A DNA stretch of 64,000 nt, taken from NCBI GenBank assembly GCA_028281925.1, contig JANQIX010000104.1, positions 62,001-126,000 on the forward strand, written 5' to 3'. The translations under genes were made by a program, and so were the position numbers. The DNA is from Alphaproteobacteria bacterium. GTDB taxonomy: Bacteria > Pseudomonadota > Alphaproteobacteria > DSM-16000 > Inquilinaceae. The notes beneath the pieces are model-generated. The model saw nothing but the letters and a program-made list of their open reading frames with translations. It did no database searches and was not told the DNA's origin. Shown piece after piece: positions 1 to 9,137 of the stretch; the first letter of the stretch is position 1; each line of letters starts with the position of its first letter.

Positions 1-810
1 ACGCGCCTGGCAAACGATCTGGAGAGCGAGATCATCGCGGCAACGCGTGCGCGACAACAGGCGGAGGTCGCCAACAAGGCGAAATCCACCTTCCTCGCGA
101 CGATGAGCCATGAACTGCGCACACCGCTGAACGCCATTCTCGGCTTTTCCGAGATGCTGGTCACCGAGGATCTGGCGCCACGCAGTGTTGAGCAGGTGAC
201 GGAATATGCCGGTTACATCCACGAAAGCGGCCGACTGCTGCTGGATATCATCAACGACATTCTCGACATCGCCAAAATCGAGACCGGCAAGTTCCCGATG
301 GCGCCGGAACAGCTGGATGTCGAAGAAATCGTGCAGAACTGCCTCAGGCTGGTGACGACGGCCTCGGAGGAGAAGCGGCTCTGCGTGAACCTGGAGATGC
401 CGGGCCAGCCCACGGTGCTGTATGCCGACAGACGGGCCTTCAAGCAGATCCTCTTCAACCTTCTGTCCAATGCGGTGAAGTTCACCCAGCCGAAGGGATC
501 CATCACCGTCCGCATCCGTCCTCATCACCCCGATTGGGTCAAGCTGATGATCTTGGATACCGGTGTCGGGATTCCGAAAGACAGGATCGAATCGGTCCAG
601 CGCCCATTCGAACGGATCGACAACTGCTACAGCGCCATGACCAGCGGTGCTGGGCTGGGTCTCGCCCTGGTGAAGGGGCTGGTGAACCTGCATGGCGGTC
701 GAATGCTGATCGACAGCGAGGAAAACAAGGGCACGACGGTCACCGTCTACCTGCCGTCCAAGCCCCAGACCACGGGCGACATGGACATGATCGCCGGCCT
801 GGCGTCCTGA
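1..810 (+). CDS. Sensor histidine kinase, C-terminal part (5' truncated by window edge)
   Basis: The frame is open from base 1, so the N-terminal sensory part lies outside the window. The visible 269 residues form the kinase core. A short helix leads into the H-box [12 protein letters not shown] (phospho-acceptor His near base 110). Then follow the N-box [12 protein letters not shown] (about 451-486), the G1 box DTGVGIP (about 556-576) and the G2 box [12 protein letters not shown] (about 649-684). All boxes needed for autophosphorylation are present. The layout matches PAS-type alphaproteobacterial kinases. No response regulator gene adjoins it on the right, so its partner is unknown. An internal ATG at 103 sits inside the H-box region and is not a start. 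Confidence 0.9.
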   Translation, partial: TRLANDLESEIIAATRARQQAEVANKAKSTFLATMSHELRTPLNAILGFSEMLVTEDLAPRSVEQVTEYAGYIHESGRLLLDIINDILDIAKIETGKFPMAPEQLDVEEIVQNCLRLVTTASEEKRLCVNLEMPGQPTVLYADRRAFKQILFNLLSNAVKFTQPKGSITVRIRPHHPDWVKLMILDTGVGIPKDRIESVQRPFERIDNCYSAMTSGAGLGLALVKGLVNLHGGRMLIDSEENKGTTVTVYLPSKPQTTGDMDMIAGLAS

Positions 811-926
811 ACCGCCGCGCTGTCCCCCCAATAGGCGGAAGATGGGTGCGGCCGGTTGCCTTGCCGCACCCGCCGCCGTATGAAACCTGATCATCTTCGT
901 CTGTCCTGGCCCAGGGGACTCGCCGC

Positions 927-1628
927 GTGTCGTCACCAAGCGCCGAACCGCATCGCACGCCTGACCACATCGCCGAGGCCACCGCTAGGATCCTCCTGGA
1001 AACCGAGGCGATTCATTTCAGCGTCGATCCGCCCTTCACTCTGACGTCCGGCCGCAAGAGCCCGGTCTACGTCGATTGCCGCCGGCTGATCTCGTTCCCG
1101 CGCGCCCGCAGCGCGCTGATGGACATGGCAATCAGGCTGTTGCAGGACCGCGCTGGTTTCGAAGGCTTCGATGCCGTGGCAGGGGGCGAGACGGCCGGCA
1201 TCCCCTACGCCGCCTGGATCGCCGAGCGGCTTGGCCTGCCGATGCTCTATGTCCGCAAACAACCCAAGGGTTTCGGCCGAAACGCACAGATCGAAGGCCT
1301 GCTGAAACCGGGCATGCGCGTGCTGCTGGTTGAAGACCTGATGACCGACGGCGGCTCCAAACTTGCCTTCATCCGCGCGCTCCGGGATGCCGAGGCGCAG
1401 GTGTCCCACTGCTTCGTCGTCTTCCGCTACGGCATCGCCACCGGACCCGATGACATCATGGACCGTGAGGGCGTTATGGTCAGCGCGCTGGCAACCTGGG
1501 CCGATGTCCTTTCCGTGGCGGAGACCGGCCATCGACTGCCGCCGGCCGTGCTGGACGCCGTCAGGGCATTCCTCGCGGACCCGGCTGCCTGGTCCGCGCA
1601 ACACGGTGGGGGCGACGCGACCCCCTGA
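927..1628 (+). CDS. pyrE: Orotate phosphoribosyltransferase
   Basis: Transfers phosphoribose from PRPP to orotate to give OMP, the fifth step of UMP synthesis, in the cytosol. The 233-residue protein has the orotate/PRPP loop TSGRKSPVYVD (about 40-50), the GGETAGIPYA segment (about 86-95) and the type I PRTase PRPP-binding motif VLLVEDLMTDGG (about 132-143). The start is GTG at 927, with the purine-rich AGGGGAC a few bases upstream. It stands alone between a kinase gene and a transporter operon. A dihydroorotase-like gene lies about 28 kb away on the other strand, so pyrimidine genes are scattered. Length is typical of alphaproteobacterial PyrE. Confidence 0.93.
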   Translation: MSSPSAEPHRTPDHIAEATARILLETEAIHFSVDPPFTLTSGRKSPVYVDCRRLISFPRARSALMDMAIRLLQDRAGFEGFDAVAGGETAGIPYAAWIAERLGLPMLYVRKQPKGFGRNAQIEGLLKPGMRVLLVEDLMTDGGSKLAFIRALRDAEAQVSHCFVVFRYGIATGPDDIMDREGVMVSALATWADVLSVAETGHRLPPAVLDAVRAFLADPAAWSAQHGGGDATP

Positions 1629-1779
1629 TCGCATATCCAGGACACATGGCCACTAGAGCGTGATCGTTCGGGGTTGATACAATCCCGATTACGGATCGTG
1701 CCTTGTTGCCCGTCAGCCGGGCGCGGGTCGCGACTTCAACCACTGGATCGCCCGCCATCTGCCCAAAGGGTCCGCCTTC

Positions 1780-3447
1780 ATGCACCGTGCCCTCCCCGCC
1801 CTTGCCGTTTCGCTGACCCTGGGAATTGGCGCACCCGCCTTTGCTGCGGGCGGCGACGGAACGCTGACCATCGGCATCTCCCAGTTCCCCGCGACCCTGC
1901 ATCCCAGCATAGAGCCGTCGGTGGCGGCCACCTATGTCAGCAACATGGCGCGCCGTCCGCTCACCACCTACGATGCCGACTGGAACCTGATCTGCATGCT
2001 CTGCACAGAGTTGCCGACACTGGAAAACGGCGGTGCGGTTCGGGAAACGACGCCTGACGGCGACGAGGGCATCGCCGTCACCTATACGATCCAGCCGGAG
2101 GCGACCTGGGGTGACGGCGAGCCGGTGACGACCGACGACGTGGTGTTCTCATGGGAAGTTGGGCGTCACCCGCAATCCGCCTTTGCCAATATCGAGCTTT
2201 ACCGTCAGCTCTACGACATCACCGTGATCGATGACCGGACGTTCACGCTGCACTTCGACCGCGTGACCTACACATACAACGCGGTCAACGATCTGAGAGC
2301 GCTGCCGGAACACCTGGAAAGGCCGATCTTCGAACAGGATCCGGCCGCGTACCGAAACCGAACGCTATACGTCACCGAACCAACCGAGCCGGGCCTCTGG
2401 TTCGGGCCCTATCACCTTGTCGAGGTGGTGAGTGGGGCTCGCGTAGTGCTGGAGCCCAACCCCACCTGGTACGGTGAGCCGCCGACATTCGATCGGATCG
2501 TCGTGCGTACGGTGGAGAACACAGCCGCGCTGGAGGCCAACCTGCTGGCCGGCGACATCGACATGATCGCGGGCGAACTGGGCCTAACGATCGATCAGGC
2601 GCTCGCCTTCGAACAGCGCCATGGCGCTGACTTCCAAGTGATCTACAAGCCCGGGCTGATCTACGAACATATCGACTTGAACCTGGATAACCCGCTGCTG
2701 GCGGACAGGCAGATCCGACAAGGGCTGCTCTATGCGCTCGACCGCCAGACGCTGGTGGATCAGCTCTTCGAGGGGCGGCAGCCGGTCGCCTCAACCAGTG
2801 TCTCTCCGCTGGACTGGGTGCATACCGATGCCGTCATGCAGTATGCGCATGACCCAGCCCAGGCGGCGGCCCTGTTCGATGCCGCCGGCTTTACCGAGCT
2901 GCGGGGCGGTGTTCGGCACAACGCCGAAGGTGTGCCGCTGGCCTTCGAGCTGATCACGACCGCCGGAAACCGCAGCCGCGAACTGGTGCAGCAGGTGTTG
3001 CAGGCGCAGTGGCAAGCCGCCGGCGTCGACATCACCATCCGCAACGAACCGCCACGCGTCCTGTTCGGCGGAACCCTTTCGCGCCGCGAATTCTCGGCGA
3101 TGGCGATGTTCGCCTGGTCGTCTTCGCCGGAAAACCTGCCGCGCACGACCCTGGATTCCGAGCACATACCGACGGCGGAGAACAACTGGTCGGGACAGAA
3201 CTATACGGGCTTCGTGAACGCGGAGATGGACGACCTGATCGAGCGGGCGGAAATCGAACTCGACCGCACCGAACGCGAGCGTCTCTGGCACGCGATCCAG
3301 GCGATCTACGCCGAAGAGCTGCCGGCATTGCCGCTGTTCTTCCGGGCCAACCCCTTCATCTTGCCGCTGTGGCTCGAAGGGCTGGTGCCGACCGGCCACC
3401 AGTACAGCTCGTCCCTGTACGTCGAAACCTGGCGGCGGGCGCAATAG
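1780..3447 (+). CDS. Peptide-type ABC importer, periplasmic substrate-binding protein (family 5)
   Basis: A 555-residue family 5 solute-binding protein (DppA/OppA/NikA-like). The N-terminus has a signal peptide: a short basic start, the hydrophobic stretch LALAVSLTLGIG-like and a likely cut after AFA near residue 22. The mature start GTLTIGISQFPATLHPS is the usual first strand of the family. The region around TYTIQPEATWGDGEPVTTDDVVFSWE is the conserved lobe-I signature. ATG 1780 has AAAGGG about 9 nt upstream. The ligand cannot be told from sequence. It is first in an operon with two permease genes, 22 bp before the next one, and no ATPase gene follows. Confidence 0.93.
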   Translation: MHRALPALAVSLTLGIGAPAFAAGGDGTLTIGISQFPATLHPSIEPSVAATYVSNMARRPLTTYDADWNLICMLCTELPTLENGGAVRETTPDGDEGIAVTYTIQPEATWGDGEPVTTDDVVFSWEVGRHPQSAFANIELYRQLYDITVIDDRTFTLHFDRVTYTYNAVNDLRALPEHLERPIFEQDPAAYRNRTLYVTEPTEPGLWFGPYHLVEVVSGARVVLEPNPTWYGEPPTFDRIVVRTVENTAALEANLLAGDIDMIAGELGLTIDQALAFEQRHGADFQVIYKPGLIYEHIDLNLDNPLLADRQIRQGLLYALDRQTLVDQLFEGRQPVASTSVSPLDWVHTDAVMQYAHDPAQAAALFDAAGFTELRGGVRHNAEGVPLAFELITTAGNRSRELVQQVLQAQWQAAGVDITIRNEPPRVLFGGTLSRREFSAMAMFAWSSSPENLPRTTLDSEHIPTAENNWSGQNYTGFVNAEMDDLIERAEIELDRTERERLWHAIQAIYAEELPALPLFFRANPFILPLWLEGLVPTGHQYSSSLYVETWRRAQ

Positions 3448-3469
3448 CAGTCGGCGCGGCGCCCGGCGC

Positions 3470-4435
3470 ATGGGCCGCTTTGTCACCAGCCGGCTGATCC
3501 AGGCCGCCATCGTTCTGGCGGCGATGAGCTTCGCCGTTTACGGCCTGATCGGCCTGATGCCCGGCGATCCCATCGACATCATGGTCGCCGGCAACCCGCA
3601 GCTGACCAGTGAAGATGCAGCGCGATTGCGGGCCGTCTACGGTCTCGACCAGCCGCTTCTTGACCGGTACGCGGCCTGGCTGGGCGCCGCGCTGTCCGGC
3701 GATCTGGGCTACAGCCGCGTTCACGGCGTGCCGGTGGTCGAGCTGTTGTTCCCACGTCTCGGCAATACGTTGTTGCTGATCGGCGCCAGCCTTGTGCTGT
3801 CGATCGCCATTGCCCTGCCCATCGGGATCCTCGCAGCGGTGCGGCCCTATTCGCGGATCGACAATGCGGTCAACCTGCTCTGCTTCGCCGGCATCTCCGT
3901 TCCGCCGTTCTGGCTGGCGCTGCTCTTGATCATGCTGTTCTCGGTGGCCCTTGGCTGGCTTCCGGCCGGGGGCGTGTCCAGCGCTGGCAGCGAGAGCCTG
4001 ATCGACCGCGCGCGCCACCTGGTCTTGCCGGTTCTCACCCTGACCCTGGCCAGCGTAGCCGGTTACACGCGCTATATCCGCGCGGCCATGCTGGAGCAGC
4101 TGCGCCAGGACTATGTGCGGACGGCGCGGGCCAAGGGTGTTGAGCGGCGCACACTGCTATGGCGCCACGCCCTGCCCAACGCCCTGATACCCCTGATCAC
4201 CGTGGCCGGGCTCGATCTCGGCGCGCTGTTCTCGGGTGCGCTGATCACCGAGACCATGTTCGGCTATCTCGGCATGGGAAAGCTGATCTACGATTCCATT
4301 CTCGGAAACGACTACAACCTTGCCCTCGTCGGCCTGCTGTTCGCCACGATCACCACGCTTGCCGGCAACTTCCTGGCGGACACCGCCTACTCTGCGCTCG
4401 ATCCGCGGATCTCTTACCGAAGGCAGCGGTTGTGA
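3470..4435 (+). CDS. ABC importer permease, DppB type
   Basis: A 321-residue inner-membrane permease with six predicted helices. The N-terminal helix VTSRLIQAAIVLAAMSFAVYGLIGLMPGDP is the standard DppB/OppB opening. The cytoplasmic EAA-type loop that touches the ATPase is DYVRTARAKGVERRTLLWRHALPNA (about 205-232). The gene overlaps the next permease by 4 nt (GTGA), so the two are probably translationally coupled. It presumably forms a heterodimer with the product of 4432-5361 and works with the binding protein at 1780. No ATPase gene is in this operon; it may borrow the DppD/DppF-like ATPases encoded at 9138-11232, which is inference. Confidence 0.93.
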   Translation: MGRFVTSRLIQAAIVLAAMSFAVYGLIGLMPGDPIDIMVAGNPQLTSEDAARLRAVYGLDQPLLDRYAAWLGAALSGDLGYSRVHGVPVVELLFPRLGNTLLLIGASLVLSIAIALPIGILAAVRPYSRIDNAVNLLCFAGISVPPFWLALLLIMLFSVALGWLPAGGVSSAGSESLIDRARHLVLPVLTLTLASVAGYTRYIRAAMLEQLRQDYVRTARAKGVERRTLLWRHALPNALIPLITVAGLDLGALFSGALITETMFGYLGMGKLIYDSILGNDYNLALVGLLFATITTLAGNFLADTAYSALDPRISYRRQRL

Positions 4436-5361
4436 CCGCCGCCGCTATCCTCGCTGCGGGCCAATCGCCGGCCAGGCTGCGTCTCAACCGGTTTCTGAGG
4501 CACCGGGCCGCCGTGGCCAGCGGCTTCCTGCTGGCCGCGCTCGTCATCGCAGCGCTGCTTGCGCCTTGGATTGCAGAATGGCGGGGCACACCGCCGGACG
4601 CCATCGACCTGCTGAACCGCCTGGCGGAGCCGTCATGGCGCCACCCCCTGGGGACGGATGAACTGGGGCGCGACCTCCTGATCCGCATCCTCTACGGTGG
4701 CCGCATTTCCCTCGCCGTCGGACTGACCGCCGCCGTTGCGGCGGCGAGCATCGGCACCATCATCGGCGTCCTGGCCGGCTATCGTGGCGGGGTGATCGAC
4801 GCGATCCTGATGCGCTTGACCGACTTCGTCATCGCGCTGCCGCTGTTGCCGCTCTTGATCGTGCTGACGGCGCTGGACCTGGGCAAGCTGCCGATTCCCG
4901 ACGGCTGGCTGGCTGGCGATCCGTCCGGCCTGTGGCGCATCGTCGTGATCATTGCGCTGGTCGGCTGGACGACGGTGGCGCGGCTGGTGCGCGGTGCGAC
5001 GCTGGCCGTCCGCCAGCACGAGTACATGCGCGCGGCAATGGCGCTCGGCGCTGGCCCCATGCGCACCATCACCCGGCACGTTCTTCCGAACGTCGCGTCA
5101 CCGATCGTCGTCGCTACGACGCTCTCGATCGGTCAGGTGATCCTGCTGGAATCGGTGCTCAGCTTCCTTGGGCTGGGCATCCAGCCGCCGGTCGCGAGTT
5201 GGGGCAACATGCTGACGAACGCGCAGGAACTAGTCTGGTCCGCGCCGCGGCTCGCCGTCGTGCCAGGGCTGGCGATCTTTGCGACCGTGATCGCCTGCAA
5301 CTTCCTGGGCGACGGGCTGCAGGACGCGCTGGATCCGCGCGCCCTGCAGGATCGCCGGTAA
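4432..5361 (+). CDS. ABC importer permease, DppC type
   Basis: A 309-residue partner permease. The GTG at 4432 overlaps the stop of the dppB-like gene (GTGA). I chose it because the following residues give the usual short cytoplasmic tail and first helix of DppC (VASGFLLAALVIAALLAPWIAEW), whereas the frame upstream has no family resemblance. The signature HPLGTDELGRDLLIRILYGGRISLAVGL and the EAA-type loop EYMRAAMALGAGPMRTITRHVLPN are present. The operon ends here: a convergent lipoprotein gene begins only 4 nt beyond the stop. Confidence 0.92.
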   Translation: MTAAAILAAGQSPARLRLNRFLRHRAAVASGFLLAALVIAALLAPWIAEWRGTPPDAIDLLNRLAEPSWRHPLGTDELGRDLLIRILYGGRISLAVGLTAAVAAASIGTIIGVLAGYRGGVIDAILMRLTDFVIALPLLPLLIVLTALDLGKLPIPDGWLAGDPSGLWRIVVIIALVGWTTVARLVRGATLAVRQHEYMRAAMALGAGPMRTITRHVLPNVASPIVVATTLSIGQVILLESVLSFLGLGIQPPVASWGNMLTNAQELVWSAPRLAVVPGLAIFATVIACNFLGDGLQDALDPRALQDRR

Positions 5362-5365
5362 CGGT

Positions 5366-5896
5366 TCAGCGCTGCCCGGCGATGAAGGTGACCGGCTGGT
5401 CCGTCAGCGACAAGAGTCGCACGGCGTAAGGCGCCGTGATCTGCTGTGCGGCGATATCGGGATCTTGCGGGGTAGTCTCGGCATACCGCACCGTGATGCC
5501 CGTTTCACCCGGCTGCACGTCGGTAATGTTGACCGCAAACCCCGCGGTCGGCCGGCTGCCGATGAAAACGCCGACGGCCATCGCAGCGTCCGGCAATGGC
5601 CCCGGCTGCGGCTGGCCGACCAGCTGCCAAAGGATATCCCAGCCCCGCTGGTCGCGGGCCGTGACCGTGAGATCGACCGCCGCGGCCGCCAAGGGGCCGG
5701 ACCAGTCACGACGACCGCCGATGTCGGGCACCGGCGGCGGTGCGGCGGCTGCAACCTCCGCCCCCTCCGCCGCAGCACCGTCCGCTGCAGCTCCGTCGTC
5801 AGACGGTGCCGACTCGCCGTCTTCCGCACATCCCGTGATCAGAAAGAGACCCGTCGCCAGAACCAGGATCCGCCAGAATGCCGTGATGCCGTTCAT
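5366..5896 (-). CDS. Putative lipoprotein of unknown function
   Basis: A 176-residue protein with a lipoprotein signal: MNGITAFWRILVLATGLFLITGC, lipobox LITGC with acylated Cys near 23. A low-complexity Ala/Glu/Asp linker follows (about 25-55), then a small domain rich in beta-strand pattern. I do not recognise the domain. It lies 7 nt downstream of the M20 amidohydrolase gene on the same strand, so the two are likely co-transcribed. The family is unknown and a function cannot be given; periplasmic, membrane-anchored location is the only firm statement. Confidence 0.75.
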   Translation of the reverse strand: MNGITAFWRILVLATGLFLITGCAEDGESAPSDDGAAADGAAAEGAEVAAAAPPPVPDIGGRRDWSGPLAAAAVDLTVTARDQRGWDILWQLVGQPQPGPLPDAAMAVGVFIGSRPTAGFAVNITDVQPGETGITVRYAETTPQDPDIAAQQITAPYAVRLLSLTDQPVTFIAGQR

Positions 5897-5903
5897 TGCC
5901 TTG

Positions 5904-7076
5904 TCATGCCCGCTTCAGTCGCGTCTCCACCATCGTCGCGAAGAAGCTTGCTCCGATGGGAAGGATCGCATCGTTGAAATCGTACCGCGGATTATGAACC
6001 GAGCAGCTGCTCGGGCCACCGCTTTGCCCGACCCAGAGATAGGCCCCGGGCCGCTGGTTGAGCATATAGGAAAAATCCTCTCCGCCCATCACCGGAGAGA
6101 CATCGCGGCGAACGTTTTCTTCGCCGACCACCTGAGCGGCCACACCGGCAGCAATCTCCGTCTCGGCATCGTGGTTGACGGTGGTCGGATACCCATGATT
6201 GAAGGCAAACGCGATGTCGGCACCGAAGGCCTCGGAGAATCCACGGCAGATCCGGGCCATGCCGTCGCGGATCATCTCCTGCGTCTCTTTGCGGAAGGTT
6301 CTGACGGTGCCGGCAAGCGATGCATCCTCCGGGATGACGTTGTAGGCGCTGCCGGCTTTGATCTGGGTGACGGTCAGCACGGCGCTGTCCACCGGATCGG
6401 TCTCACGGCTGACCAGCGGCTGGAAGGCGGACACCAGCTGTGACGCGATCACCACTGGGTCGGTGCAGAGATGCGGCATTGCCGCATGTCCGCCGTTCGC
6501 GCGCACGTGGATGTCGAAGGTGTCCGTTGCCGCCATGATCGGCCCTGTGCGCACGCCAATCTGCCCGGCTGGAATGGAGGGCCAATTGTGCACACCGTAG
6601 ATCTCGTCACACGGGAAGCGTTCGAAGAGCCCCTCTTGCACCATCACATTGCCGCCGCCACCGCCTTCTTCCGCCGGCTGAAAGATGAAGTGAACGGTGC
6701 CGGCGAAGTTCCGAGTCTCCGCCAGATACTTGGCCGCGCCCAGCAGCATGGTCGTGTGGCCGTCATGGCCGCAGCCATGGAACTTGCCGGGCGTGGTCGA
6801 CTTATGGGGAACGTCGTTCTCTTCCGTCATCGGCAGCGCGTCCATATCGGCGCGCAGCCCGATCGCGCCTTCACCGTTCCCCTGCCCTTTCAGCACACCG
6901 ACCACACCGGTCTTCGCGAGCCCGCGATGCACCTCGATGCCCCATGACGCCAGCTTCTCCGCGACGATGTCCGAGGTACGCACCTCTTCAAAGGCCAGCT
7001 CCGGATGGGCGTGAAAATCGCGGCGCCATTCGGTCATTTCCTCGCGCATGGCTGCAATCGAATTCAAGACGGGCAT
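5904..7076 (-). CDS. M20 family metallo-amidohydrolase (hippurate hydrolase / aminoacylase type)
   Basis: A 390-residue M20D peptidase-family enzyme that hydrolyses N-acyl amino acids. Metal-binding and catalytic motifs are visible: GLRADMDALPM, the CGHDGHTTMLLGAA block, FIFQPAEEGGGGG with the general-base Glu pair, and GGEDFSYML near the C-terminus, with the dimerisation domain between. ATG 7076 was chosen over an upstream frame start because GGAAGGA lies just 5' of it and the protein then opens with the family sequence LNSIAAMREEMTEWRRDFHAHPELAFEE. The co-directed lipoprotein gene follows after 7 nt. The peptide/amide transporters on both sides fit a role in amide or dipeptide use, as inference. 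Confidence 0.9.
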   Translation of the reverse strand: MPVLNSIAAMREEMTEWRRDFHAHPELAFEEVRTSDIVAEKLASWGIEVHRGLAKTGVVGVLKGQGNGEGAIGLRADMDALPMTEENDVPHKSTTPGKFHGCGHDGHTTMLLGAAKYLAETRNFAGTVHFIFQPAEEGGGGGNVMVQEGLFERFPCDEIYGVHNWPSIPAGQIGVRTGPIMAATDTFDIHVRANGGHAAMPHLCTDPVVIASQLVSAFQPLVSRETDPVDSAVLTVTQIKAGSAYNVIPEDASLAGTVRTFRKETQEMIRDGMARICRGFSEAFGADIAFAFNHGYPTTVNHDAETEIAAGVAAQVVGEENVRRDVSPVMGGEDFSYMLNQRPGAYLWVGQSGGPSSCSVHNPRYDFNDAILPIGASFFATMVETRLKRA

Positions 7077-7230
7077 GGTCTCGGGTCCTTCCGGCGGATA
7101 TCGGCGTTGTCGGGGGTCAATTGGCGGGATATGGGTCGGAGCGGCAGAGCCGGCAACGGATGTGCTGCCATGTCGTCGCCGCATGGCGCAGAAAGCCGAA
7201 GGGGCCGGTGCGCTTCAACGGGCGACCCTC

Positions 7231-8157
7231 TCAATGTACGGGGCGGGGCGGGGCGACCCGGTTGAGCGACGCCTCGATGGCTGACTTCGTCGGCAGGCTG
7301 TCCTGGGCACCGAGCGCTTCGCACGTCAGCCCCGCCGCCACCGTGGCCCGGCGAAGGGCCGCCGGCAGGTCGTAGTCTTCGTCCAGGGACGCCGCCAGCA
7401 CCCCGGTGAAGGCGTCGCCGGCCCCGGTGGCATCGATGGCACGGATGGGCATCGCGTCGACAGCCCAGGCCTGACTGCCACTGGCCGCAACCGCACCCTG
7501 TTCCCCGAGCGTGACGATGCAGGTGAGGCGCGAGTGTTCGGCAATGGCGCGGGCAAACGCAAGCGGTTCGTCCGCCGGCAGACCGAGCGCCCGCGCCAGC
7601 GGCAAACCCTCATGTTCGTTGACGATCAGGACGTCCAGCAGCTCAAGCACCGCCGGAGGTACGTCGGACGCCGGCGCCACGTTCAGCATTGCCAGCGCAC
7701 CGCTTTCATGGGCGTGGCGGATCAGCGTCCAGTTCTCGTTGGGTTCCACCTCCATCTGCATCAGCACCGTCGTGGCGCCGATATGCAGGCTGGCCTCCGG
7801 CACCTGGTCGGCAATGGTCAGCATGTTGGCGCCGCTGCCCACCGTGATGAAGTTGTGGCCCTGTGGGTCTACGCAGATGCAGGCCACACCGGTGTTCTCC
7901 GACTGCACGCGAACGCCGGCAGCCCCCACCCCGTTGGCCTTGAGATTGTCGAGAAGCCGAGTGCCGAACGGGTCGCTGCCGACGGACCCCACCATGATCA
8001 CCTCGGCCCCCGCGCGCGCCGCGGCTATGGCCTGATTGTTGCCCTTGCCGCCCGGCTGCAGCAGATAGCCCGGCGACAGTGCCGTCTCGCCCGGCGTGGG
8101 CAAGGCCGGCACCTGCATCACCAGATCCATATTGAGAGAGCCGAAGACCAGGATCAC
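7231..8157 (-). CDS. rbsK: PfkB-family carbohydrate kinase, ribokinase type
   Basis: A 308-residue PfkB kinase. The N-terminal signature GGKGNNQAIAAARAG (about 37-51) binds the sugar. The C-terminal signature DATGAGDAFTGVLAA (about 247-261) holds the catalytic Asp and anion hole. The glycine-rich N-terminal strand MILVFGSLNMDLVMQVPALPTPGET is typical of ribokinase. Start is GTG 8157 with an AAGGCGG upstream. No ribose transporter or pentose genes are nearby, so the substrate could be ribose or another sugar or nucleoside; ribokinase is the closest family resemblance. The Usp gene lies upstream on the same strand. Confidence 0.85.
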   Translation of the reverse strand: MILVFGSLNMDLVMQVPALPTPGETALSPGYLLQPGGKGNNQAIAAARAGAEVIMVGSVGSDPFGTRLLDNLKANGVGAAGVRVQSENTGVACICVDPQGHNFITVGSGANMLTIADQVPEASLHIGATTVLMQMEVEPNENWTLIRHAHESGALAMLNVAPASDVPPAVLELLDVLIVNEHEGLPLARALGLPADEPLAFARAIAEHSRLTCIVTLGEQGAVAASGSQAWAVDAMPIRAIDATGAGDAFTGVLAASLDEDYDLPAALRRATVAAGLTCEALGAQDSLPTKSAIEASLNRVAPPRPVH

Positions 8158-8184
8158 CCCAGCCGCCTTCGATCGGAGGTTGCC

Positions 8185-9015
8185 TCAGTGTGCCATGAGA
8201 ACCGGAACGGTCATCTGCTTCATCAGATCCCGTGTGACGCCACCCAGAACCAGCTCGCGCATGCGCGGCCGGCCATAGGCACCCATGACGATCATGTCCG
8301 CCGATAGATCCGACGCCCGCGACAAGAGCGCGTCGCCCGGGTCAATGTCGTGCGCGAAGATGTGCGCCGCTTCGGCGTTGACGCCGTGGCGGGCAAGCTG
8401 CAGCGCGATGTCCGCGCCGGGTTCGTCGCCCAGGTCGGGGCTCGGATTGACGCAGAGCACAGTCACATGCTTCGCCCGCTCCAAGATCGGCATGGCGTCG
8501 GAGACGGCGCGCGCCGCCTCGCGGCTCGCGTTCCAGGCGACCACGATCCGCTCGCCGATGCTGCCGACCGAATACGAGTGGGGCACGAACAGAACGGGCC
8601 GGCCGCTGCTCATCACCAGTTCGTCGGGGTTGACCATCCCCTCCCAGTCATCGTCCTCGGGATCCGTCTGGCCGGCGATCACAAGATCTGTGTAGCGCGA
8701 CATCAACGACGCCGCCGCCGTCGGGTCGCCGCGAATGACCCGCCATTCCGCACGATCGTAACGTCCGGCCGCGGTCACGCGTTCTTCGAACAGCCGGTGT
8801 GCCTGCTCAGCCATCTGCTCCAGGGAGTCGTCATGGATCTTCCGCGCCTCCGGCGGGATCTGGGCCATCACGAAGGCCGGAACGACCGAAGGCGACTTGG
8901 TGTACATGCCCGTGAGATGGGCGTCGAACCTGTCCGCCAGACTGGCCGCGTAGTCGACGCGCGTGCTGGTGTGCTTGGAGTGGTCGACGATGACCAACAG
9001 GTTCTTGAGCGCCAT
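8185..9015 (-). CDS. Universal stress protein, tandem UspA domains
   Basis: A 276-residue protein with two UspA folds in tandem. The N-terminal half (about 1-140) starts KNLLVIVDHSKHTSTRVDYAASLA. The C-terminal half (about 155-276) ends with the ATP-binding motif GAYGRPRMRELVLGGVT, which fits the G-2x-G-9x-G-[ST] rule, so that half likely binds ATP. Usp proteins aid survival in starvation and low oxygen. ATG 9015 follows GGGAGA. It is about half identical by eye to the Usp at 15734-16603, so the two are likely paralogues. Unlike that gene, no clear FNR-type box is seen upstream. Confidence 0.9.
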   Translation of the reverse strand: MALKNLLVIVDHSKHTSTRVDYAASLADRFDAHLTGMYTKSPSVVPAFVMAQIPPEARKIHDDSLEQMAEQAHRLFEERVTAAGRYDRAEWRVIRGDPTAAASLMSRYTDLVIAGQTDPEDDDWEGMVNPDELVMSSGRPVLFVPHSYSVGSIGERIVVAWNASREAARAVSDAMPILERAKHVTVLCVNPSPDLGDEPGADIALQLARHGVNAEAAHIFAHDIDPGDALLSRASDLSADMIVMGAYGRPRMRELVLGGVTRDLMKQMTVPVLMAH

Positions 9016-9137
9016 GGGGGTCTCCCGAAGATTGACTTGCTGCCGGCCGGATTGGGGGGCCGATGGAACGCGCGTCCGACAGGATCTTACGATGCCCGAT
9101 CAGGACCGACTAGACCCGGCGAAGGCCATTTGTGCCG